A stretch of 64,000 nt of DNA from Streptomyces galbus. Lineage in GTDB: Bacteria; Actinomycetota; Actinomycetes; Streptomycetales; Streptomycetaceae. Shown piece by piece: positions 42,288-54,001 of this stretch. Below the pieces are notes generated by a model. That model was not told the origin of the DNA, ran no database searches, and saw only the letters and a list, made by a program, of their open reading frames with translations. Within the stretch, counting starts at the first letter, position 1; every line of letters begins with the position of its first letter. The stretch lies in contig NZ_SZPR01000011.1 of the NCBI RefSeq assembly GCF_005280195.1, positions 186,001 to 250,000 on the forward strand, in the 5' to 3' direction. A program made the position numbers and the translations under genes.

Positions 42288-43067
42288 TTGTTGTACGGCG
42301 CGATGAAGGTTTCCATCGGGGGTCCGCTGAAGATGATCTTCAGGCCCTGGGTGGAGGGCCTGGAGAACGTCCCCGCCGAGGGTGCCGCGATCCTGGCGAG
42401 CAATCACCTGTCCTTCTCGGACTCGTTCTTCCTGCCCGCGGTCCTCGACCGCAAGGTGACGTTCATCGCCAAGGCCGAGTACTTCACCACGCCCGGTGTG
42501 AAGGGCCGGCTGACGGCCGCCTTCTTCAAGGGCGTCGGCCAGCTCCCCGTCGACCGCTCCGGCGCGCGCGGCGCGGGCGAGGCCGCGGTGCGCAGCGGGA
42601 TCGAGGTGCTGGAGCGCGGCGAGCTGTTCGGCATCTACCCGGAGGGCACCCGCTCGCCCGACGGCCGCCTCTACCGCGGCAAGCCCGGCGGCCTCGCGCG
42701 CGTGGCGCTCGCCACCGGGGCGCCCGTCATCCCGGTCGCCATGATCGACACCGAGAAGATCCAGCCGCCCGGCCAGGTCATGCCGAAGATCATGCGTCCC
42801 GGCATCCGCATAGGCAAGGCGCTGGACTTCAGCCGCTACCAGGGCATGGAGCACGACCGGTTCGTGCTGCGGGCGGTGACCGACGAGGTCATGTACGAGA
42901 TCATGAAGCTCTCCGGCCAGGAGTACGTCGACATGTACGCGACCGCGGCCAAGCGGCAGATCGCGGACGCCGCCAAGGCCGAGAAGGAAGCGGAGAAGGC
43001 CGCCCGGGCGGCCCTCGCGCAGGCCGAGAAGGACCAGGCCAAGAAGGAAAAGGCCGAGGAACAGTAG
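42288..43067 (+). CDS. 1-acyl-sn-glycerol-3-phosphate acyltransferase family protein
   Basis: 259 residues from TTG 42288 (CAGGAGG 8 nt upstream); ATG 42303 is an internal alternative. The PlsC motifs are NHLSFSDSFF (NHx4D), YPEGTRSPDGRLYRGKPG and VIPVAMIDT. The C terminus is a Lys/Glu/Ala coiled tail (AAKAEKEAEKAARAAL), not part of the catalytic domain. Acylates lysophosphatidate in membrane lipid synthesis. Matches the Rv2182c position in mycobacteria (recalled). Confidence 0.92.
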   Translation: MLYGAMKVSIGGPLKMIFRPWVEGLENVPAEGAAILASNHLSFSDSFFLPAVLDRKVTFIAKAEYFTTPGVKGRLTAAFFKGVGQLPVDRSGARGAGEAAVRSGIEVLERGELFGIYPEGTRSPDGRLYRGKPGGLARVALATGAPVIPVAMIDTEKIQPPGQVMPKIMRPGIRIGKALDFSRYQGMEHDRFVLRAVTDEVMYEIMKLSGQEYVDMYATAAKRQIADAAKAEKEAEKAARAALAQAEKDQAKKEKAEEQ

Positions 43068-43109
43068 ACGCGGGCCGAGGAGGCCGGGGGGACCAGGGGG
43101 TCGGGGGAG

Positions 43110-44348
43110 ATGGCCGGACGTGAGCGCGTCCTGCGGATGTCGGTCGAGCTGCCGCTGTGGCGCGCGCTGACCGCGTACCGCGTGCTGACCCTGCTGTACG
43201 CGGTCGGGCTGTTCGCCTCCGCGTACGACGACTACGACCGGCCCGGCGTCGCGATCGCCTATTACGCCGTCCTCGCCGTCTGGACCCTCGCCACCCTGCC
43301 CCGCGTCCACAACGCGGCCGCCTGCACCAAGCCCTTCCTCGCCGCCGACCTGGCCGTCGCCCTGACCGGCATCGTGCTGACCCCGCTGGTCGTCACCGAC
43401 CGGCACATCCTGGACGGCGGGCCCACCCTGCCGTCGATATGGACGGCCGGTTCGGTCCTCGCCTTCGCGCTGCGCGGCGGCTGGCGCTGGGCCGTCCTCG
43501 CCTCCACGCCCGTCGCGGCCGCCAACCTGATCGAACGCGGCCACCCGGCCCGCGACACCGTGCACAACGTGGCCCTGGTCTGGGTCGCCTCCATCGCCAT
43601 CGGCTACGTCGTCGAGGTCGCCCGCGCCTCCGAGCGCACCCTCGCCCGCGCCCTGGAGATCGAGGCCGCCACCCGCGAGCGCGAGCGGCTCGCCCGGGAC
43701 ATCCACGACAGCGTCCTGCAGGTGCTGGCGATGGTGAAGCGCCGCGGCACCGCCCTGGGCGGGGAGGCCGCCGAGCTGGGCCGGATGGCCGGCGAGCAGG
43801 AGGTCGCGCTGCGCACCCTGGTCTCCGGCGGACTGGTGCCCGTCTCCCGGGTCTCGCACGACGCCGCCGAGGGAGCCCTGGTGCGCGAGGTCGAGGTGCC
43901 CGACGACCCCGGCGCCGACGGCCCGGCCGACCTGCGCGCGCTGCTCGCGCCGTACGCCGCCGAGCGGGTCAGCCTCGCCGACCCGGGCGCGCCCGTGCTG
44001 CTGCCCCCGGCCGCCGCGCGTGAGCTGGCCGCCGCCGTCGGGGCCGCGCTGGACAACGTACGGCGGCACGCCGGCGACGACGCCCGCGCCTGGATCCTGG
44101 TCGAGGACGAACCCGACGCGGTGATCGTGACCGTGCGGGACGACGGCCCCGGCATCCCCGACGGCCGCCTCGCGCAGGCCGAGGGCGAGGGACGGCTCGG
44201 GGTGGCCCTGTCCATCCGGGGGCGGCTGCGCGACCTCGGCGGCAGCGCCGAGCTGGTCTCCACACCCGGGCAGGGCACGGAGGTCGAACTGACGGTGCCG
44301 AAGGACACGGCACCGAGGACACCACGGGGGAAGGCGGGACAGCGATGA
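43110..44348 (+). CDS. macS: MacS-family sensor histidine kinase
   Basis: 412 residues. Five or six hydrophobic segments (~20-165) form the membrane sensor; His199 lies in LARDIHDSVLQVLAMVKRR (HisKA_3-like), and the ATP-binding domain has VGAALDNVRRHAG and DDGPGIPDG. In S. coelicolor the MacRS pair in this chromosomal place controls morphogenic membrane protein genes and actinorhodin; orthology inferred from position and family. GGGGGAGATG at the start gives a close GGGGGAG site. It overlaps macR by ATGA. Confidence 0.9.
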   Translation: MAGRERVLRMSVELPLWRALTAYRVLTLLYAVGLFASAYDDYDRPGVAIAYYAVLAVWTLATLPRVHNAAACTKPFLAADLAVALTGIVLTPLVVTDRHILDGGPTLPSIWTAGSVLAFALRGGWRWAVLASTPVAAANLIERGHPARDTVHNVALVWVASIAIGYVVEVARASERTLARALEIEAATRERERLARDIHDSVLQVLAMVKRRGTALGGEAAELGRMAGEQEVALRTLVSGGLVPVSRVSHDAAEGALVREVEVPDDPGADGPADLRALLAPYAAERVSLADPGAPVLLPPAAARELAAAVGAALDNVRRHAGDDARAWILVEDEPDAVIVTVRDDGPGIPDGRLAQAEGEGRLGVALSIRGRLRDLGGSAELVSTPGQGTEVELTVPKDTAPRTPRGKAGQR

Positions 44349-45052
44349 GCGAGACCGGGACGGACACCGGGACCGCGGGCGGGGACGGGACGCCGATCCG
44401 CGTCATGGTGGTCGACGACCACCCCATGTGGCGCGACGCGGTCGCCCGTGACCTCGCCGAGGCGGGCTTCGACGTGGTCGCCACCGCGGGCGACGGCGAG
44501 CAGGCGGTGCGCCGCGCCCGGGCCACCACCCCCGACGTCCTCGTGCTCGACCTCAACCTGCCCGCCAAGCCGGGCGTCCAGGTCTGCAAGGAGGTCGTCG
44601 CCGCCGACCCGGCGCTGCGCGTGCTGGTGCTGTCCGCGAGCGGGGAGCACGCCGACGTCCTGGAGGCCGTCAAGTCCGGCGCCACCGGCTACCTGCTGAA
44701 GTCGGCGTCCACCGAGGAACTGCTGGACGCGGTGCGCCGGACGGCCGTCGGCGACCCGGTCTTCACCCCCGGCCTCGCCGGCCTGGTCCTCGGCGAGTAC
44801 CGCCGCCTGGCCGCCGAGCCGGCGCCCGCCGCGGACGCCGACCGGCCCGGGGCACCCCGGCTGACGGACCGCGAGACCGAGGTGCTGCGCCTGGTCGCCA
44901 AGGGCCTGAGCTACAAGCAGATCGCCGAGCGGCTCGTCATCTCCCACCGCACCGTCCAGAACCACGTCCAGAACACCCTGGGCAAGCTGCAGTTGCACAA
45001 CCGCGTCGAGCTGGTGCGCTACGCGATCGAACGGGGCCTGGACGACGAGTGA
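44345..45052 (+). CDS. macR: MacR-family LuxR-type response regulator
   Basis: 235 residues. Receiver with VVDDHPMWRD, phosphorylatable Asp69 in VLVLDLNLPAKPG, and Lys in GYLLKSAS. The C-terminal LuxR HTH is LTDRETEVLRLVAKGLSYKQIAERLVISHRTVQNHV (given in part). Start ATG 44345 overlaps the kinase stop. It has a Gly/Thr-rich N-terminal extension of ~15 residues before the receiver. Cognate to MacS. Confidence 0.9.
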   Translation: MSETGTDTGTAGGDGTPIRVMVVDDHPMWRDAVARDLAEAGFDVVATAGDGEQAVRRARATTPDVLVLDLNLPAKPGVQVCKEVVAADPALRVLVLSASGEHADVLEAVKSGATGYLLKSASTEELLDAVRRTAVGDPVFTPGLAGLVLGEYRRLAAEPAPAADADRPGAPRLTDRETEVLRLVAKGLSYKQIAERLVISHRTVQNHVQNTLGKLQLHNRVELVRYAIERGLDDE

Positions 45053-45168
45053 ACGCGCGGCGCCCGGCGTCCCGCGGCCACGCCGACCTGCCGGAAGGGG
45101 ACGTCGGCGGCCCCCTCGCCCCGCTAGCGTGGACCATGAAGCGTCGTCGGCCGGGCGGAGGCACCCCC

Positions 45169-46197
45169 ATGCGCGTCGGAGTACTGACCGGAGGGCGCGA
45201 CTGCCCGGGCCTCAACGCCGTGGTGCGGGCCGTCGTCCGCAAGGGCGTCCAGGTGTACGGACACGAGTTCGTCGGCTTCCGCGACGGCTGGCGCGGCCCG
45301 CTGGAGGGGGAGACGGTCCCCCTCGACATCCGCGCGGTGCGCGGCACCCTGCCCCGCGGCGGCACCATCCTCGGCTCCTCGCGCACCGACCCGCTGGCCC
45401 GGGAGGACGGCGCCGGCCGCATCCGCGACACCCTCGCCCAGTTCGGCGTGGAGGGGCTCATCGCGATCGGCGGGCGGGACACCCTGGGCACGGCGGCCCG
45501 CCTCGCGGACGAGCACGGGGTGCCCTGCGTCGGCGTGCCCAAGACCATCGACAACGACCTGCCCGGCACCGACCGCACCATCGGCTTCGACACCGCCGTC
45601 GGCGTCGCCGTCGAGGCGATCGACCGGCTGCACACCACCGCCGAGTCCCACAAGCGGGTCCTCGTCGTAGAGGTGATGGGCGGCGAGGCCGGCTGGATCG
45701 CCGTGCACTCGGGGCTGGCCGGCGGCGCGAACGTGATCCTCGTCCCCGAGCAGCCCTTCGACGTCGACCAGGTGTGCGGCTGGGTGACCTCCCGCTTCCA
45801 GGCGACGTACTCGCCGATCGTGGTCGTCGCCGACGGGGCCGTGCCCAAGGAGGGCGAGGCGGCACTCGGCCGGACGCCGGGCGGCACGCCGGGCCAGGTG
45901 CGGCTGTCCGGGGTGGGGGAGTGGCTGGCCCGCGAGATCGAGCACCGCACCGGCAAGGAGGCACGTACCACCGTGCTCGGCCACCTCCAGCGCGGCGGCT
46001 CGCCCAGCCCCGCCGACCGCTGGCTCGCCACCCGCTTCGGACTGCACGCCATCGACGCCGTCCACGAGCGGGACTTCGGCACGATGGTCGCCCTGCACGG
46101 CACGGACATCGTGCGCGTGCCACTGCGCGAGGCGACGGGCCGGCCCCGCACGGTGGACCCGCGGCTGTACGAGGAGATCGGGGTGTTCTTCGGCTGA
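45169..46197 (+). CDS. 6-phosphofructokinase family protein with altered active site
   Basis: 342 residues, the usual length. ATG 45169 is chosen because GGAGG lies 8 nt upstream and the protein then starts MRVGVLTGG as in other Streptomyces PFKs; ATG 45136 is the alternative. Substrate-site motifs are intact (PKTIDNDLPGTD, MGGEAGWIA, GHLQRGGSPSPADR). But the phosphate-donor loop reads TGGRDCPG (Arg10 where family members have Gly), and IGGRDTLG has Arg103 where an acidic Mg2+-binding residue is expected, followed by Asp104 as in PPi-type enzymes. Could be a divergent PPi-PFK or a non-catalytic paralogue. Confidence 0.88.
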   Translation: MRVGVLTGGRDCPGLNAVVRAVVRKGVQVYGHEFVGFRDGWRGPLEGETVPLDIRAVRGTLPRGGTILGSSRTDPLAREDGAGRIRDTLAQFGVEGLIAIGGRDTLGTAARLADEHGVPCVGVPKTIDNDLPGTDRTIGFDTAVGVAVEAIDRLHTTAESHKRVLVVEVMGGEAGWIAVHSGLAGGANVILVPEQPFDVDQVCGWVTSRFQATYSPIVVVADGAVPKEGEAALGRTPGGTPGQVRLSGVGEWLAREIEHRTGKEARTTVLGHLQRGGSPSPADRWLATRFGLHAIDAVHERDFGTMVALHGTDIVRVPLREATGRPRTVDPRLYEEIGVFFG

Positions 46198-50784
<4,587 letters not shown>

Positions 50785-50810
50785 GCACGTAGCACACGAG
50801 CACGTGCGTG

Positions 50811-50838
50811 GGGCGCGGATCACACCGGATCCGCGCCC
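50811..50838 (+). terminator. Hairpin terminator after the DAHP synthase gene
   Basis: A perfect 11-bp stem, GGGCGCGGATC with GATCCGCGCCC, around a 6-nt loop, 27 bp after the stop. Confidence 0.8.
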
Positions 50839-50874
50839 TTCCGCACTGTTGCGGCCCTGGACGGCCGGGTAAGG

Positions 50875-50893
50875 TTAGGTTTGCCTCACCGAG
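50875..50893 (+). promoter_or_regulatory. Iron box (DmdR/IdeR-type) upstream of bfd
   Basis: TTAGGTTTGCCTCACCGAG agrees with the actinobacterial iron-box consensus TTAGGTTAGGCTAACCTAA at 14 of 19 positions. It overlaps TAAGGT (50870-50875), a possible -10. Binding of iron-loaded DmdR/IdeR should repress bfd when iron is plentiful. Confidence 0.65.
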
Positions 50894-50939
50894 ACCTCGG
50901 GAGGGTGTGACCGACCAGTCCCGGCGGGAGGTGGACCGC

Positions 50940-51170
50940 GTGTTCGTGTGCAGTTGCTTCGGCATCACCGAACAGCAGGTCAAGCAGCACGCGGAGAGCG
51001 GCGCTTGCACCCCGCGCCAGATCGCCTCCGCCTGCAAGGCGGGCACTGACTGCGGCTCGTGCGTCCGGCGCATCCAGGCGCTCCTGGGCCGGGGCGCGCC
51101 CTCGCGCGGCGAACTCGTCACCCGGCCGGCGGCCACCGCGGACACGACGCGACTGGACGAGGCGGCCTAG
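50940..51170 (+). CDS. bfd: Bacterioferritin-associated ferredoxin (Bfd-like, [2Fe-2S])
   Basis: 76 residues from GTG 50940 (GGGAGG 8 nt upstream). The four cluster cysteines lie in VFVCSCFG and AGTDCGSCVRRI, the CxC...CxxxxC-type BFD fold. It donates electrons to bacterioferritin to release stored iron as Fe2+. Iron box upstream; the next gene, on the other strand, is bfr, with the two stop codons sharing CTAG at 51167-51170. An Ala/Thr-rich tail follows the core. Confidence 0.9.
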   Translation: MFVCSCFGITEQQVKQHAESGACTPRQIASACKAGTDCGSCVRRIQALLGRGAPSRGELVTRPAATADTTRLDEAA

Positions 51171-51652
51171 TCCGAACTGTCCGGCTGCTCGATCAGCTGG
51201 GCGATGTACAGCGCCTCACCGAGCTTCTCCACCAGCTCGAGCTGGGTGTCGAGGTAGTCGATGTGGTGCTCCTCGTCGGCGAGGATCTCCTCGAAGATGT
51301 TCGCGGACGTGATGTCGCCCTTCTCGCGCATCACCCTGATGCCCCGCCGGAGGCGGTCGATCGCCTCCACCTCGACCTCCCGGTCCGCCTGGAACATCTC
51401 CGTGACGGTCTGGCCCACCCGCACGTGGAACAGCCGCTGGTAGTTGGGCAGCCCCTCCAGGAACAGGATCCGGTCGGTGAGCACCTCGGCGTGCTTCATC
51501 TCGTCGAACGACTCGCGCCGGGTGTACTTCGCGAGCTTCGTCCAGCCGAAGTTCTCCTGCATCTTCGCGTGCAGGAAGTACTGGTTGATCGCGGTGAGCT
51601 CGCCGGTGAGCTGCTCGTTGAGGAACTCGATGACCTCGGGATCGCCCTGCAT
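51167..51652 (-). CDS. bfr: Bacterioferritin
   Basis: 161 residues, a four-helix ferritin with the ferroxidase ligands in LNEQLTGELTAINQYFLHAKM, RRESFDEMKHAEVL and ILADEEHHIDYLD, and the heme-ligand Met in the inter-subunit position (HAKMQENFGW region). Forms a 24-mer that stores iron. GGAAGGAG precedes ATG 51652. It converges on bfd with a 4-bp stop overlap, leaving no space for a terminator between the partners. No iron box is seen in its own 195-bp upstream region. Confidence 0.96.
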   Translation of the reverse strand: MQGDPEVIEFLNEQLTGELTAINQYFLHAKMQENFGWTKLAKYTRRESFDEMKHAEVLTDRILFLEGLPNYQRLFHVRVGQTVTEMFQADREVEVEAIDRLRRGIRVMREKGDITSANIFEEILADEEHHIDYLDTQLELVEKLGEALYIAQLIEQPDSSD

Positions 51653-51846
51653 CGCAGCGGCTCCTTCCACATGGGGGACGGGGGAGGTTGCCGCCGCATG
51701 ATTGCACCGGCCCCGAAGATCGTCCAGTAAGTGCTGGCTTAGTAGGGCTCGTCCCAAATGGGAGGGCAGGCGACGCTTGATCTGCGATGCCCCTTTCGGG
51801 CCCTGGGTGGTCCTGTGCACCGGTGCCCGTCTGTCAGGATGGAGAC

Positions 51847-52479
51847 ATGGGTCATCCGGTGGAGCGCACGTCAGGAGAAGCAGCAGCGTCCGACCTTCCG
51901 CCGGGGCAGCGAGTGCAGCGTGGCTGGCCGGTCACGCACTACGGGCCGGTGCCGAAGTTCCGGCCCGAGCGCTGGGAGTTCCGGGTCTTCGGCGCCACCG
52001 CCGACGGCGGGAAGCGCGTCTGGACCCACGAAGAGTTCACGGCCCTGCCGTACGCCACCGTCCTCGCCGACCTGCACTGCGTGACGAAGTTCAGCATGCT
52101 CGGCGCCGAGTGGGGCGGGGTCCCCGCGCGCACCATCCTGGACCTCGCACCGCCGGCGCCCGAGGTCACCCATGTGATGGTGTGGGCCGAGTACGGCTTC
52201 AGCTCCAACCTCCGCCTGGCGGACTTCACCGCCGAGCGCACCCTCTTCGCCACGCACAAGGACGGCGAACTGCTCACCGCGGAACACGGCTTCCCGCTGC
52301 GCCTGGTGGTGCCCCACCTGTACGCCTGGAAGGGCCCGAAGTGGGTGCGGGGCGTGGAGTACATGACCGCCGACCGGCGCGGCTTCTGGGAGGAGCGCGG
52401 CTACCACAACATCGGCGACCCCTGGAAGGAACAGCGCTACTCCTACCAGGAGGAGCCCGGGGACGGCCCCGAGCTCTGA
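51847..52479 (+). CDS. Molybdopterin-dependent sulfite-oxidase-like oxidoreductase
   Basis: 210 residues without signal peptide. The Mo-ligand Cys lies in ADLHCVTKFSML, and GGVPARTIL, YGFSSNLRLAD and KWVRGVEYM follow the oxidoreductase molybdopterin-binding family (YedY/SUOX-like) but with no heme or dimerisation domain. Substrate unknown. GGATGGAG precedes ATG 51847. Convergent with the DUF4396 gene (21 bp). Confidence 0.88.
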   Translation: MGHPVERTSGEAAASDLPPGQRVQRGWPVTHYGPVPKFRPERWEFRVFGATADGGKRVWTHEEFTALPYATVLADLHCVTKFSMLGAEWGGVPARTILDLAPPAPEVTHVMVWAEYGFSSNLRLADFTAERTLFATHKDGELLTAEHGFPLRLVVPHLYAWKGPKWVRGVEYMTADRRGFWEERGYHNIGDPWKEQRYSYQEEPGDGPEL

Positions 52480-52500
52480 CTCCCGCGCCGGTTCCCCCGG

Positions 52501-52971
52501 TCAGTGGTGGTACTGGTGCACCACCGCGTGGCCCTTGCCCCGCCCGATCATCCACTTGTTCACCGGTGTGGTGACCAGGAAGGCCAGCACCAGGGAGATC
52601 GCCAGCGACCCCCAGAACAGGGCGTCGGCCAGCCCGGCGTCCATCGCCCGCGGCCACAGGGCGATCACACCGTTGTCGATCAGCTCCATCACGGCGATCG
52701 AGAGGGTGTCCGCGGCCAGCGCCACCCGCACGGCGGCCCGCAGGCCGACGCCCGCCCGCAGCACGCCGCGCAGGGTCAGCGAGTAGCCGAAGAGGAAGGC
52801 CAGCGCGATCGCGAGGACGGTGGTGGCCAGGTTGCCCCACCCGAGCGCGGTCCCGACCACCATGCCGAGCACCTCGCCGATGGCGCACCCGGTGAGGCAG
52901 TGCAGCGTGGCCCGCACGGCCATGGGCCAGGAGGCGGGTGCGGAGTGGTGTACGTGCGCCTCGTGCTGCAT
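52501..52971 (-). CDS. DUF4396 membrane protein, probably copper-responsive
   Basis: 156 residues from ATG 52971 (GGGGG 5 nt upstream; TTG 52983 is an alternative). A His-rich N terminus (MQHEAHVHHSAP), four membrane helices (~17-140; LHCLTGCAIGEVLGMVVG, LAIALAFLFGYSL, AADTLSIAVMELIDN, GSLAISLVLAFLV) and a His-rich C terminus (HAVVHQYHH). The Cys/Met/His content suits metal binding. A CsoR-type operator lies at 53028-53044 upstream. Function unknown; a role in copper handling is inferred. Confidence 0.85.
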   Translation of the reverse strand: MQHEAHVHHSAPASWPMAVRATLHCLTGCAIGEVLGMVVGTALGWGNLATTVLAIALAFLFGYSLTLRGVLRAGVGLRAAVRVALAADTLSIAVMELIDNGVIALWPRAMDAGLADALFWGSLAISLVLAFLVTTPVNKWMIGRGKGHAVVHQYHH

Positions 52972-52990
52972 GAGAGCCCCCAAGGTCCGG

Positions 52991-53029
52991 ATACGGTTCC
53001 TGTGCTTCCTGCACCGACCGGAACCGTAT
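52991..53029 (-). promoter_or_regulatory. 10-bp inverted repeat in the DUF4396 leader/promoter
   Basis: ATACGGTTCC (52991-53000) and GGAACCGTAT (53020-53029) are exact inverted repeats 19 nt apart, between the CsoR-type operator and the start codon. Could be an mRNA hairpin or a second operator; the distal arm holds TACGGT, a possible -10 on the minus strand. Confidence 0.5.
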
Positions 53030-53044
53030 ACCCCCTAGGGGTAT
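53028..53044. promoter_or_regulatory. CsoR-type copper operator
   Basis: ATACCCC-CTA-GGGGTAT, a perfect 7-bp inverted repeat with 3-bp spacer, is the known form of actinobacterial CsoR boxes. It lies ~57 bp upstream of the DUF4396 start. No csoR gene is in the window, so a regulator from elsewhere is expected. Confidence 0.8.
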
Positions 53045-53047
53045 TCC

Positions 53048-53944
53048 CTAGCGTGCCTCGCCGATGGCCGTCTCGCGCAGCTTCTTCAGGCGTTCCACGT
53101 CCGCCGCGTGGCCCTCCTTGCCGCCGGGGGTCTCGATGACCAGGGGGACGCCCGCCGTCGCCGGGTGGGTCATCAGGGCGCGGAACGGGTCCTCGCCGAT
53201 GTGACCGGCGCCGATGTTGGCGTGGCGGTCCTTGTGGGCGCCGACCACGTCCTGGGAGTCGTTGGCGTGGATCAGCTTCAGGCGGCCCTCGCCGACCGTG
53301 TCCACCAGCAGGTCGAGCGTCTGGTGCGCGCCCGAGGGGCCGGTCAGGTCGTGGCCGGCCGCGAAGACGTGGCAGGTGTCCAGGCAGACGCCCAGCCGGG
53401 GGTGTGCGTCCAGCGCCTCGAAGTACGGGCCGAGGTCCCAGGTGCGCGAGCACAGCGACGCGCCCTGCCCCGCCGTGGACTCCAGCAGCAGGAACGGGTC
53501 GTCGTCGTGGGTCAGCTCGTCCAGCAGCGGCAGCAGGTGCTCGCGGACCTGCTTCAGGGCCACCGACCGGTCCCGGCCGCCGGTCGCGCTGCCGGTGTGC
53601 ACGACCACGCCCAGCGCGCCGATCTCCCGGCCCCGGCGCAGCGAGTGCCGCAGCGACTCGACCGACCGCTCGACCGTCGCCTCCGTGTGCGAGCCGAAGT
53701 TGATCAGGTACGGCGCGTGCACGTACGCCGGGATCGACTCCGCCGCGCAGGCCGCGCGGAACGCCTCGTCCTGGGCCGGGTTGCCGGTGGGTGTGGCCCA
53801 GCCGCGCGGGTTGGCGACGAAGACCTGGACGACCTCGGCGCCCAGGTCACGGGCGTAGGACAGGCCGACGGAGTGCAGGCCGCCGGCCACGGGCACGTGG
53901 CTGCCGACGGGGTTGCGGGGGACGCGCGACTGATCGGGACTCAC
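53048..53944 (-). CDS. nfo: Deoxyribonuclease IV (AP endonuclease, Nfo family)
   Basis: 298 residues, TIM barrel with the zinc-site motifs VHAPYLIN, LESTAGQG, CLDTCHVFAAG, HANDSQDVVGAHKDRHANIG and IETPGG. Incises DNA at abasic sites in base excision repair. GTG 53944 start. It lies directly downstream of the PASTA kinase gene on the same strand (58 bp), possibly as part of its transcript. Confidence 0.95.
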   Translation of the reverse strand: MSPDQSRVPRNPVGSHVPVAGGLHSVGLSYARDLGAEVVQVFVANPRGWATPTGNPAQDEAFRAACAAESIPAYVHAPYLINFGSHTEATVERSVESLRHSLRRGREIGALGVVVHTGSATGGRDRSVALKQVREHLLPLLDELTHDDDPFLLLESTAGQGASLCSRTWDLGPYFEALDAHPRLGVCLDTCHVFAAGHDLTGPSGAHQTLDLLVDTVGEGRLKLIHANDSQDVVGAHKDRHANIGAGHIGEDPFRALMTHPATAGVPLVIETPGGKEGHAADVERLKKLRETAIGEAR

Positions 53945-54001
53945 CCGTTCAGGGTGTCACGTCCGTCCGGGGCGTCCGTCCCCGGCGGGAGGTGGCCTCC
54001 G

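Noticed and set aside
45136-45168. ATG 45136 as start of the phosphofructokinase-like gene
   Set aside because: TAGCGT 5 nt upstream could make it leaderless, but ATG 45169 has GGAGG at 8 nt and gives the normal family N terminus. Not fully excluded.
51653-51846. Iron box upstream of bfr
   Set aside because: The gap between bfr and the oxidoreductase gene has no stretch close to the TTAGGTTAGGCTAACCTAA consensus; only bfd has one.
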